Below the pieces are notes generated by a model, which had not been told where the DNA came from, made no database searches, and saw nothing but the letters and a program-made list of their open reading frames with translations. The position numbers and the translations under genes are program-made. Positions 23,698 through 33,872 of a stretch of DNA of 64,000 nucleotides are shown in pieces (position 1 is the first letter of the stretch; each line of letters starts with the position of its first letter). Source of the stretch: Tenrec ecaudatus (Eukaryota > Chordata > Mammalia > Afrosoricida > Tenrecidae); assembly GCF_050624435.1 (NCBI RefSeq), contig NC_134547.1, forward strand, positions 31,369,419-31,433,418, read 5' to 3'.

Positions 23698-23886
23698 CCT
23701 GGCTGCATAGTGCTTAGGAATTGGGCTGCTGACTGAAAGGTCAGCTATTCAAAACCACCACCCGCTCCTCAGAGAAAGATAGGGCTTTCTACTCCTGTAA
23801 AGAGTACAGTCCTGGAAACTCACAGAGGCAATTCCACACTGCCCTATAGAGTTGCTATGTGTCAGCATCGACTCAATGTCAGTGAT
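23698..23886 (+). repeat. AfroSINE
   Basis: Complete order: ccctggctgcatagtgctta (head), aaaggtcagctattcaaaacc, agatagggctttctactcctg, cctatagagttgctatgtgtc and gcatcgactcaatg (tail). Confidence 0.8.
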
Positions 23887-23946
23887 TATTTTGGGGGGTG
23901 GGGTAGGACTTGTGTGTACATGTGCATGTGGTGGGAAGGGGTATCA

Positions 23947-24081
23947 GTTTTCCAGGACTGTATTTAGGGCTTCCAAATTGGTGCACCTTTGTGGCAGCAG
24001 ATTGCCTCATCTTTCTTCCACAGTGCAGCTAGTGGGTTTGAACCACCAATCTTATGATTAGAGCACTACCAGGGCTCCTTG
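23947..24081 (-). repeat. AfroSINE, tail missing
   Basis: The complement body (agattgcctcatctttctt), B-box complement (gtgggtttgaaccacc) and head complement (ccagggctcctt). It faces the plus-strand copy ending at 23886. Confidence 0.72.
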
Positions 24082-24207
24082 GATAACTGTAGGAGCGGTC
24101 CAAGATCTCGTCCTGATTTTCTCTCACTGGTGATAGGTTATACTGCCAGGTGGGCACTCAGGAAGCAGGCCCCCCCATGGGAGAGAGATGAAGCCTTCGA
24201 GGCCAGT

Positions 24208-24266
24208 AAAGATTTACAGTCTCAAAAACCCACGGGGTGCTTAGGAGTCTGAAAGGACTTAATTGG
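24208..24266 (+). repeat. Probable AfroSINE body fragment
   Basis: It reads agatttacagtctcaaaaacc and a degenerate tail with gagtctgaaaggac. Short and weak. Confidence 0.4.
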
Positions 24267-24837
24267 AGTGCGTTTCTCTAATTTTTTTGTCCCTCTATTA
24301 TTCATAGGCAATCTCTTCCAAACAGTGCCCGAATGGCCACAAACAATGTCAGCCTTATATTCTAGAACTTCCCATAGGAAGTTCACAAAAGCACCAACCG
24401 AAATATCACCGCTGATTCTCATTGGCTAACTTGTCCATAACTTATCCTGAAGCAATCATTGCAACTAAAAGATGGTCAAGATCAGCTCACATGCCTGCCC
24501 TTGGAATTTAAGTGTAGATTGAGAATAAGAAAGGATTGGCTCACCCCTCAGGGGAAGCAGGAAGGCAAATGATAGAAAAATAGATTCCTAATGCTTCAGG
24601 GAAACAAGCCTCCTAGTCATGGCCTAATAGCTTTCCCAGGAGGACCTAGCAGATCCCACAGACACACTGTGATCCAGAGGCACCAGACCTCTGACTGACC
24701 CCTGGATATGCTCTGCACCCCGAAACCTACCAACCTTTGCTCAGGCCGATCCATCTGTATGTAAAAGCTACTCATCCGTGACCTGTACTCCTGTACTTCA
24801 AGCCTGGAAAACCCAAACCCAAACAGCAACCAGAGGT
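24267..24837. other. Unique non-coding DNA
   Basis: No gene or clear repeat is seen. Confidence 0.5.
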
Positions 24838-25062
24838 CCCTCCTTTGAGGCCCAGCTCAATAGCACCTTCTCCACAAAGCCTTCCTCTACCACGGTCTCC
24901 CCACTAGTCACCCCTTTTGCTTTCTCGTGTTCACAGTGACGACATAATGGAAGGCCAGTGTCACACTCTGCACACTGCCCATCTCTGGAACGCCCGATTC
25001 ACCTTTGCCCCCAGCACCTGACATAGGAACGGTGCAAACTAGGAGGAGAAATGAATCCACAA
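24838..25062 (+). repeat. Old L2 LINE 3' fragment
   Basis: It carries the L2 3' landmarks in order: gaggcccagctcaatagcacc, ctccacaaagccttcctctacc, ttcacctttgcccccagcacc, and caaactaggaggagaaatgaa. Confidence 0.6.
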
Positions 25063-25149
25063 GATCAGTCCATAAGCATCTTGGGATACGGACTCTACGT
25101 TCATAGTTTAAGGGGAAGAAAAATAGACATAAAAAGGAAAGACTTGGAG

Positions 25150-25300
25150 ACCCTCAGATGAGACGGACGGACACGGTGTCTGTAACAATGGACTCAAAGC
25201 CAACTGCAATGGTGCGGATGGCGCTGGACCGGGCAGTGCTTCATTCTGCTGTCCAGGGGTCACTATGATTCAGAACGGTCTCAACAGAACCTAACCCAAC
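25150..25300 (+). mobile_element. RTE LINE 3' terminus
   Basis: It reads ggatggcgctggaccgggc, agtgcttcattctgctgtcc, and ggggtcactatgattcagaac, then an A-rich tail with aacccaac units. This is the last ~150 bases of the RTE element in sense orientation. Confidence 0.75.
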
Positions 25301-26752
25301 CCAACCCCACCCAAACCAAAAACCACTAGAGCAAATAAATTCCACTCTTAGGACCTCTACCTTTAGAGTCTTCACCAACGCAGACAGACTGAGGTGGCTT
25401 CGCTGTCTACATGATGAAGGGCCCACATGGCAACTGAGGACAAAGAGCTTCGATAACCCGAGTTAGCCCCTAACCAGGCCTGGAGTCACTGGCGAAAGGC
25501 TGAGGTCTCCATTCCTCTTGTCTCTCCACATACAGACCTTGGGATGATAAAAGACAGACATTATCTACATTCTAAATACATATAGGTTAATGAAAAGATC
25601 ACTATTTTCTGGTAATCCATAATTCTCCTAAGATAAAGGACTCCTTCCTGTACATTCAAGAGCCAATAGGCACTTGGACTAGAGTGGCGTGGGTTTCAGC
25701 TCCTGGCTGTGTTTTGACATTTCAAATTTGTAGAGGTCATGTGTGCAGCGGGAATGGCTTGCTAGAACATTGATGATAATATTCCTGGCAGGCTCAGGCG
25801 CTGGAAATTCCGGTTTTCAAGATATCTCATTATCTGCAGGTGCCGTAATGGGAAGCTGAATGCAGAAGCTGTCAATCACAGAGGAACATTTGGAAACGCA
25901 GCAGCTACATAAAAGCTTTCCCTGACTTACCCCCCTGCTCAATGAACAAGGGAAGGGAACTCAGAGACATCCGCTTGCAGTTTAGCAGCATCAAGTGGAT
26001 CACTGTGGCCTTGGCCATCTGATGTCTATGGCACCTACAGACTGTGGGCCATGGGCAAAGACCAGCATGGTACCTCCCCTGCTCCAGAGATGAGCTTGCA
26101 AGATGCCCTCATTGCCTACAGAGATGGTGGGGACTCTTGACATTCCCGGGGAGTTGGCTTTCGCACGGATGGTCTCACCACAAAGGCCAGGTCTGTCTGC
26201 TCACTCACCATCGGTGGTGGGATGCTCCTCTGGGTTTCCTGAAAAGCTAGCGTCTATGGGATTCGACCGAGCTTGGCAGGTAGGGACTGGGCAGATTATA
26301 GATTTAAAATGTCAGAATTGCTTACTTTACACAGTCACTTCCGGGAATCCAGGAAGATAGAGCACCATGATGCTTTTGCTCTTGTAGTTTGACTCTTCAT
26401 TGAAGAAACCAGTCCTAAGACACTCTCCAAACTTCTCACAACAAAACTGAATTCTGCTTGCAATGATTCATGTTTAAATAACCAAACTTACCCCCCACAC
26501 ACACCCACCAAACAACCAAACATCATTATTCCAAAGTGAATCAGGTAAGTGCAGGACACAACATTTAATCAGGTCTCACCTTACTGCTCACCTGTGTTGC
26601 TGGTGGAAGTGGACTCCTCCTGGCCATCCCAAGGACAAGGCATGGAACTGAGAGATGTCAGAGAGAGAGCCTTGTCATGTGGACTCGTGGGCCTAAGGAA
26701 TAAACAAAGGCGTTTCACCCAACACTTTATGGGAAATAGTGCTTGTGACTCA
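25301..26752. other. Unique non-coding DNA
   Basis: No gene is recognised. The stretch at about 25680-25980 is clean and moderately AT-rich. A short CA-rich stretch lies at 26489-26510. Confidence 0.5.
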
Positions 26753-26950
26753 GAATCCAAACTCACTGCTAGTGAGCCGATGCTGAGTAGTAGTGACCCT
26801 GTAGGACAGGGGTAAAGGGACCCTATTGTTTCCTAGGCTGTAACTCTGTATGGACATAGAAATCCTGACTGTCTTGTGGAGCAGCTCGCAGGTGGCTTGG
26901 GACTGTTGTCCTCCAGTTAGCAGTGCTGCTCATACACACTACGCCACCAG
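26753..26950 (-). repeat. AfroSINE
   Basis: The complement order: aatccaaactcactgctagtg, gtagtgaccctgtaggac, gcagctcgcaggtggctt, and cactacgccacca at the head end. Confidence 0.7.
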
Positions 26951-28052
26951 TTTCCACATGCCCCACACTATGCTACCAGAGGTCACGAAGGCACATAGCT
27001 ACAGCACCAGACAGGAATTGTGTGAAGTGCTGCCGGGCAGCTGCTCTGTAAACGTGACACTGTGGAGCCTGCCTCATCAGCTGCTGCAACCTGCCTCCAA
27101 CCAATTTTGAACAGAAGTAATAGTTGGTTGTATCACATCGTTTCTCAAAATAGATGGGAACTTCTATTAAAAGACAATTTAAGTATATATTTTTAAATTT
27201 TGGTCACTGACTCAGATTTTTAAAGTAACGAAATAAAAACACCATTCTGTGGTCATCTGGCTTAATCATCTCCAATGAAAAGGACATGGAAATTCCAAAA
27301 TAATAGAAATGAATAAAAAGAATACCAGATTATTTCTATACCTCTGGTCAATAATTGATCTGAAATAATTTCCCTTTCTCTAAGAGAACATAAATTCCAA
27401 GCATGAATTATTTCCTTTCATACAGATTTAATCGTTTTTATCCCTGGATGAGCATTTCTTTCATTCATTCAACAGATTTGCTGAGTTTCTGCAGTGTTCC
27501 TGAGTCATGCTAGCGATTTGCAATGTTGTGAATTATTTAATACAGCTCTGATAGCCTTAGTTTTTGTAATTCCCACAAAATAACATTCTCCTGATGGAGC
27601 TTGGTAAGAGAAAACAAGAAAAGATATTGATAAGATTATATGATTCAGCTGTGAGGGATCGTTAACAGGGTTATTCTGATGGTTATCCTGCTAGTGTAGA
27701 AGGAGCCATGTCAGAAGAATGAAGGGGGAGATTTCACTACTGCCAAGATAGAAAATCCAGGAGTGGAGCATATCTTTTGGGGCCCAACATCCCTGTAACG
27801 GAACCTCCTTGACCCAGGGAAGACAGCTGTGACACAAGAGGAGCAATAGAAGAGCGGTGGAAGCAGCAAAACCAAGAGCCGTGAGTTCTCCAGCCCACAA
27901 AGCAGGAAGGCTGAGTGCTTTGGTCAGGAGGTTGGCTTGTGGAGTAGGGTGCCTCCAGACACTTAATTGGGGGGCATTAGAGATGATGACTCATGGAACT
28001 GGAGTTGAGTGCCTTTGCACTGTGGCTTATGACTGAGGGATGTGCCCGTTAG
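26951..28052. other. Unique, AT-rich non-coding DNA with an L2-like scrap
   Basis: No gene is recognised. The phrase ttcattcattcaacagatttgc at 27462 is the complement of an old L2 3' end (to about 27540). A minus-strand frame over 27691-27900 starts with a hydrophobic run but has no supporting gene structure. Confidence 0.5.
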
Positions 28053-28054
28053 TA

Positions 28055-28262
28055 AGGTGACCAGATGTCCCGTTTTTGGTGGGACAGTCCCGATTTTTAA
28101 CAATTTTTCCCAAGTCCCAGGGCATTTTTAAAAAGTCCCAATTTTTGGAAAGCAATGCACGACAAGCTAGGGTATACAGTTTTCAGCTGCCTTGTGGCTA
28201 TTTTGCCAGGATAGGAGTTTTACCAATGGTGTCCTGCTTTACCAATGTTACAATCTGGTCCT
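28055..28262. mobile_element. MITE-like non-autonomous DNA element
   Basis: A 208-bp segment with terminal inverted repeats: AGGTGACCAGAT at the left, and AGGACCAGAT when the right end is complemented (two bases shorter). It is flanked by TA on both sides (28053-28054 and 28263-28264), as in Tc1/mariner-type insertions. The interior has a short hairpin, gtccc...gggac, near 28067-28086, and no coding potential. The family is not known to me. Confidence 0.5.
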
Positions 28263-29009
28263 TACCTTTAGGGACATTTACTGACAGCCCTAAAATAACT
28301 TTATAATGTTACCCAAAGACCATATGTCTTAGAAGCCAAGGAGGAGAGGCTGGCCTACCAATAGGCATGGCTGAATAAAACCTGTCCTGTACAAATATTC
28401 TGAGCATTTGAAACCTGTCCACTTCCCTAATAAACTTGCCTTATAACAATTGAGCATGTTCTATGAGCTCTCTGTGGCCATTTCAGTGAATTCCCAAACT
28501 CAGCAGAGAAGTGCTTTGGAAGGGAAGGTCAGTGTTCGGATGCCTAGGCAGGTTGGAGAGAGGAGGCAGGTCTGATCATACCCTCATAGGAACTGTCCTT
28601 CGGCAAATCTGATGTGGAGCTTGATTCTCCTCTTTGAGAAGTTAGATGAGGTCTAACTTCAAAGTCTTTGTACCATTTTGTTTTTTAATGTTGATAGAAA
28701 AGATGAATAGTTCTTCCCTGAAGATCTCAGAGTTCAGTTGGCCAGAGACTAGACACCAAGGAGAGTGTACAAGTGGCATTGGTTTGCTCAACATAGATGT
28801 TCACCCATAGCTACAGACCACTTAGACTGTGCACAGGAAAGAGCTGTGCCCTTTGGGGAAAGAGATATTAAAATACGAGGCTCTAGCAAAGGTTCTGAGA
28901 GCTGCCAGCACCCTCCTGTAAGGCATTCCAAGGGAAGAAGAATTGGCTTCTCCCTGAAATACACCATCCACCTCTGATCATGACACCCAAGGAGCTTGTG
29001 CTCAGTGTC
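28263..29009. other. Unique non-coding DNA
   Basis: No gene or clear repeat is seen. Confidence 0.5.
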
Positions 29010-29060
29010 CAGAACTGAGATTTGGAAGTCAGCAAACCTAGATTCAAACCCCATTGTACC

Positions 29061-29068
29061 CACATACT
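29061..29068. repeat. Left target-site duplication (cacatact)
   Basis: Eight bases identical to 29412-29419 on the other side of the inserted RTE. Confidence 0.78.
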
Positions 29069-29411
29069 TGTTGTTAGGTGCCACTGAGCTGGCGCTGGCC
29101 CATAGCAACCCTTTGCAACAACATAACGAGACAAGGCACAGTCCTGCACCATTCTCACAATGGTTCCTATGGCGAGCCCATTGGTATAGCCATTGTCTGT
29201 CAGTTTGTCGTACTGTGATGGCTTGTGTTTTGCTGTGATGCTGGAAGCTATGTCACTGGTATTTCAAATGCCAACAGGGTCACCCAGAGTGACCAGGTTT
29301 TCAGTGGAGCTTCCAGACTAAGGACAGACAGCAAAGATGGACCTGGCTCCCCACTTTGGAGGAAGAAGCCACTAAAAATTTATGCATAGCTTCAAAGCAT
29401 TTTCAAATACT
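29069..29411 (-). mobile_element. Short RTE insertion with internal inversion
   Basis: The left part (29069 to about 29190) is the complement of the RTE 3' end, starting gttgttaggtgcc. The right part (about 29190-29400) is the RTE 5' end in the opposite orientation: ctgtcagtttgtcgtactgtg, gctgtgatgctggaagctatg, and atttcaaatgcc. An 8-bp duplication (cacatact) flanks the whole. Joining an inverted 5' segment to a sense 3' segment is what twin priming produces. Confidence 0.7.
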
Positions 29412-29419
29412 CACATACT
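29412..29419. repeat. Right target-site duplication (cacatact)
   Basis: Identical to 29061-29068. Confidence 0.78.
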
Positions 29420-29585
29420 AACAATGTGATTTTCAGCAAATTATCTCTTTGAGTCTCAGTCTTATCCTTTGTATACTATGGGGCTAAAATGAGCCTGGTC
29501 TCAGAGGACCAGATATTGATTGAAGAGGGTGTGCTGCGTGGAGGGCTGAGCTCAGTGCCTGGACCGTCAGAAGAGTTCAGTAAGA

Positions 29586-30301
29586 GTTATAATGGAGACC
29601 GAAAGGTCATCTTAACTTTAAGTCAGAGAATCCAACAGTCACATGTCAAAACAGGAAGCGTGCACCTCTTAGAAGTAATGAGTTCTTGGTTGTTGGAAGT
29701 GACCAAGTAGAAACTAGGTAATTGAGGAACAAACATTTTAATATCATTAAGTTCCCATTCAAATTGGATCATCCAGTGATTATAGGAAAGTCGGTTATCG
29801 TGCGTGTGTATTCACATACTAAACACACGTGGTAGCCCATGAGATTGGAGCTACGGTGAGCTTTTCTAATGAAATGCGCGAGTAAATTAGTGAGATGCCT
29901 AATGCACTTTAATTTTCAATTTAGTATCAGTCATAGATGTTTGGATGGCCCCATTCCTTTGACTTCCGAAAGCAAGCAGACACGCTGACCCAATCCCATC
30001 ATCTCAAGCAAGCACAAAGACCTGGGGAGCCCTCAGTAAGAGAGCAAAAAGGGAGGTGCTGTCTTCAACAAGAGTGAAACATCATAGAAAAGGGCGTGTT
30101 TCAAACCTTGTTGTTGTTTCATGGGCCCTTTGCCCACGTATTATCTGCAAAAGACTTTCTGGGGAAGCCTTATTACATTGTCTCATGTTGGTCCATGAAG
30201 GAAGGACAATTTGTCAAAAATAACATAGCAGAGAAAGATAAATTTAATTTTAGAGAAAGGGTAAAAAATGGTGTTATTCTTCACAAATGTTGATGTCCTT
30301 G
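29586..30301. other. Unique non-coding DNA
   Basis: No gene or clear repeat is seen. Moderately AT-rich. Confidence 0.5.
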
Positions 30302-30476
30302 TTTCTTCCTTCCCATTAGCTGAAAGATTGGCAGTTCCAATCCACCCAGAGGCACCTTGGAAGAAGGTCCTGGCAGTCTATTTTCAAAGGATCACAGCCC
30401 CAAGGAACCCTAGGGAGCATGGTTCGACTTTGAAACAGAATGTCGCCATCAGTCAGAGTCAGCTCTTGGAGTGTAA
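30302..30476 (+). repeat. AfroSINE, longer type, head damaged
   Basis: A B-box (gcagttccaatccaccc), then cttggaagaaggtcctggcag, a tail with aacagaatgtcgccatcag, and gtcagagtcagctc. Confidence 0.65.
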
Positions 30477-30498
30477 AGTTGTTTCTCTGGTTATCGAA

Positions 30499-30703
30499 GC
30501 CTACTCTGGGGTGCAGTGGGTATTCTTTGGGTTGCTAGCTGCAAGGGCAGCAGTCTAGATCAACCAACCTCTCCTCAGGAGAAAGCCAGGTTGTTCTGCT
30601 CCCAGAGAGAGTCACACTCTTGGGCATGCAGAGGAACAGCTTACCATGGCCCTATCGGATCACTGAGGGTTGGCATAAACTCGATGGCAGTGAGTTTGTT
30701 TTC
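30499..30703 (+). repeat. AfroSINE
   Basis: It runs from gggttgctagctgcaagggc through gagaaagccaggttgttctg to tcactgagggttggcataaac and gatggcagtgag. It follows another SINE by about 20 bases. Confidence 0.65.
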
Positions 30704-30940
30704 TCTGGAAGCCTGCTTTGAGGAATTTGTTGGCACTTAGATGGAAATCATTGAAAACATGTGGATTATTGGATGCTAAAGGTGTGTTCATGGGAACAAA
30801 AATAAAAATCTTAGGTCAAATTTCTGGCTAGTAGGGAAATATGTATCTTGGAATTAATTGGGAGAGGACAGCAGAACAAGCACTTTAGAAAGCCTTTGGA
30901 TCTCATGTGGCAGCTGTCTGCATGCAAAGACAGATGATTC

Positions 30941-32150
30941 CAGAAGCATCAAAGGAAGATGGGAGGAATGCATACAGTCACGGTACCAAAAAGAACTAGT
31001 CAACATTCCACCGTTTCAGGAGGTAGTATATCAGCAAGAACCAATGCTGTTGATGAAAGAAGTTCAAGCTGCATTCAAAGCCCAAATCAAGGCTCCAGGA
31101 ATTGATGGAAAACCAATAGAAATGTTTCAGCAAGTTCATGAAACACTGGAAGCACTTACTCATCTCTGCCAGGACATTTGGAAGACAGCCACTTGGCTAA
31201 CTGACTGGAAGAGATCCATATTTGTACCCATTCCAAAGAAAGGTGGCCCAACAGAATGTTCAAACTATCTGACAGCATCGATATCACATGCAAATAAAAT
31301 TTTGCTTAAGACCATCCAACAATGGTTGCCATAGTGCATGGGCAGGGACCTGCCAGAGGTTCAGCTGGATTCAGAAGAGGACTTGGAACAAGGGATAGCA
31401 TAGATGAGGTCAGATGGATCTTGGCTCAAAACAGAATACCAGAAAGATGTTTATTTGTGATTTATTGTCTGCACAGAGGCATTCAACTGTTTTGGTCATA
31501 ACACATTATGGATACACTTGAGAAGAATAAGAATTATAGAACACTTCAGTGTGCTCCTGTAGATTTTGTACATGGATCAAGGGGGCAGTTCTGGAAACAG
31601 AACAAGGGGCTACTAAATGGTTTAAAAGGTGTGTGTGTGTCAGGGTTGTATCCTCTTCCATACTCAGTCAATTAGCATACTGAGAAAAGGATCAGAGGGA
31701 CTGGATTATAGGAAAAAGGTGTGGCCTCGGGATTGTAGAAAGGTTTATTAAACTACCTGTGATATGCAGGTGGCACAAGCTTTCTTGCTGAAAGTGAAGA
31801 AGATTTGAAGCCCTTGCTGGCAGAGATCAAGGGTTGCAGCCTTCAGTGTGGATGACAACTTGATGTAAAAGTAACAAAACACACCAGAAAGCCCAAATCC
31901 TCACAACTGGAACAGTAGGTAACATGATACATGGAGGAACATTTGAAATTGTCAAGGATTTTTTTCTTGCTTGGATCCACAGTCAATGCTCATGGCATCA
32001 GTGGTCAAGAGAGGAAAAGATGGGTTGCATTAGGTAAAGACCTCTTCAGAGCTCTGAAAAGCAAGGATATGACTTTGCGGACTAAGGTTCACTTTACCCA
32101 AGCCAAGGTGTTTGCATTGCCTCGTAAGCATCTGAAAGTTGGACATTGAA
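30941..32150 (+). pseudogene. RTE reverse transcriptase pseudogene
   Basis: The frame starting near 30941 reads through the N-terminal reverse transcriptase motifs: SIKGRWEECIQSRYQKELV, then APGIDGKPIEMFQ (RT motif 0/1 region), IFVPIPKKGGPTECSNYL, and ANKILLKTIQ, stopping at 31332. Later pieces in other frames include FRRGLGTRDSIDEVRWI. The catalytic YADD box is changed to YAGG at 31763-31774; both aspartate codons look altered by A-to-G changes. In living RTE elements this enzyme copies the element RNA at the target. Here stops, shifts and the lost metal-binding aspartates make it dead. Confidence 0.82.
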
Positions 32151-32545
32151 TACGGAAGATGGAAGAATTAACGCACTTGGATTGTGAGGCTGGAGAAGAG
32201 TATTGAAAGCATCACGAACTGTTACTAGGACAAACAGATCTGTCTTTCAAGAAGCACAGCCAGATGTGCCTTAGAGGTAAGGGTGGCAATATTTGTCTCA
32301 ATTTGGACCTATTTTCAGGGAAGACCAGTCCCTGAAGAAGGACACCAGGCTTAGTAAAGTAGAGGGGCAGTCAAAAGGAGGAAGGGCTTCCATGAGCTGG
32401 ATTGAGAAGGTCACTTTCAAGTGGCTCCAACAAGGAGCTCAAGCTTAGGAGCTGTGATGAGGCTGGCTCAGACAGGCAGTGTTTCATTCTGTTGTAGATT
32501 GCATCAGAACAGGAAGGATGTTACCAACAAAAACCAACAATTAAG
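30941..32545 (+). mobile_element. RTE LINE, 3' half, sense
   Basis: About 1.6 kb of the RTE LINE in sense orientation, from a point just upstream of the reverse transcriptase domain to the 3' terminus (cattctgttgtagattgc, then an A-rich end at 32545). Its start continues, within about ten bases of the consensus, from where the minus-strand RTE piece stops at 33873. The two therefore look like halves of one element. Confidence 0.82.
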
Positions 32546-33037
32546 ACTGGAAATACCAAGAGACTAATTATATATGATGAAAATACTGAACGCTGTTTTA
32601 TTGCGTTGGTTGGGTTCTCCTCTGAAGTTTGAATACAGTCTACTTTCAGTTCACACAATATGCAACTTGGTTTTGAAATTATTAGCTTGATTCAAGAAGA
32701 GCCATCCTCAAGACTCCTTGGCCATTGAATTGTGCTAGGCTAGTCCTGTGTTGGAGTGAATCCACAGCCAACATCTCTCTGTACCCCCAAAGCCACCTTC
32801 TTTCAGCACCTCCTTCTTCCCTGTTGGCTCTATCCACAAGTTTGAAGGCAATGGCAGTCCACTGTGACTCATTATCTAGAAACACCCCCATGGCTAAAGA
32901 AATCATTTCCACAATTATCTAGAATCACCCCCATGTCTAAAGAAAGCATTTCCACAATTTTATTTAATTGTCTTGTTTCTTCCTCTTAGTCTTTTTCTTC
33001 CTTAATGTGCTAATAGCCAGGTGGTGGTAGTGTTGTT
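32546..33037. other. Non-coding DNA between RTE pieces, with a tandem duplication
   Basis: It holds a 43-bp direct duplication (32871-32956) and otherwise no feature I recognise. A reversed orientation relative to the flanks is inferred from the RTE halves on both sides. Confidence 0.5.
32871..32956. repeat. 43-bp tandem duplication
   Basis: Two units start attatctaga at 32871 and 32914, continue with cacccccatg, and end with catttccacaa. They differ at a few positions. Confidence 0.88.
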
Positions 33038-33872
33038 AGGTGTCCGTGAGTCAGTTCTGACTCAGAGCGACCGTATGTACAAGGGAACGAAACCTTGCCC
33101 AGTCCCGCGCCATCTTCTCCATCATCGCTGTGGGTGAGCCCCTTGTTGCAGCCACTGTGCCAGTCCGTCTCTCCGAGGGGCTTCCACCTCTTTTTCTGAC
33201 CTTATATTTTATCAAGCATGACGCTCAGTTCCAGGGCTGGTTTCTCCTGGTAGCATGACTTAAGTATGTTTAAAGAAGTCTCATCCTCCTTGCTTCTACA
33301 GAATATTTTGTCTCAAGTCAAATTTGCTTGTTTTTCTGGCCCTTTATGAGTCTTTCTATTTCTTCACCAAGATCGTTATTCAAAAGCATCAATTCTTCTC
33401 CATTCTTCCTTAGTCGTTATCCATCTCTCACACGCACATGAGGTGGTTGGAAATCCCGCGACTGTGTCTGGATCACAATAGTCCTCAAGGTGATGTCTTT
33501 GCTCTATAACAGCTTTTACTTCTCATCTTGAGTCGTGCCCCCTAGCAAACTTAAGTCCCCAAAGCGTGACCCTGTCCATGTCATTATGGTTGACTCTACT
33601 TTGAAAAGGCAAGAACTGCTTTCCAACCTGCGGGGGTTTTCTTTCAGCCCATTCACTGACCATATTCGACGGTTCTTCATAAGGGTTTAAATGGCTAATC
33701 CCTCAGACGGGAGCAGCTTGTTTCTTCTTTGTGGTCTGTTCTTAGTTTGGAAGCTGAGTCATTGTCCTTGAGGGTGGTCCTCTCGGATATTTGAGACACC
33801 AGGGACACAGCTTTCAGCACCAGAGCAAGCCACAAGTCGTGCATGACACGACCGCCAACTGAAAGGCACGTG
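33038..33872 (-). mobile_element. RTE LINE with large internal deletion
   Basis: Minus strand. From 33872 down to about 33526 it is the RTE 5' end (gtgcctttcagttggcggtc, then ctggtgctgaaagctgtgtc). From 33525 to 33038 it is the 3' end, finishing at the tail complement gttgttaggtgtccgtgag. The whole endonuclease and most of the reverse transcriptase are missing, with both ends kept in the same orientation. This could be a non-autonomous RTE derivative or a simple deletion. Confidence 0.72.

Larger units (their letters stand above)
29010..29585 (+). repeat. MIR SINE interrupted by an RTE insertion
   Basis: The left half (29010-29068) reads gagatttggaagtcagcaaacc and gattcaaacccc, the tRNA-like MIR head. 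The right half (29412 to about 29585) continues with gattttcagcaaattatctc, tttgagtctcagtcttatcc, and gctcagtgcctggacc. The two halves join in the usual MIR order once 29069-29411 is removed. Confidence 0.68.
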
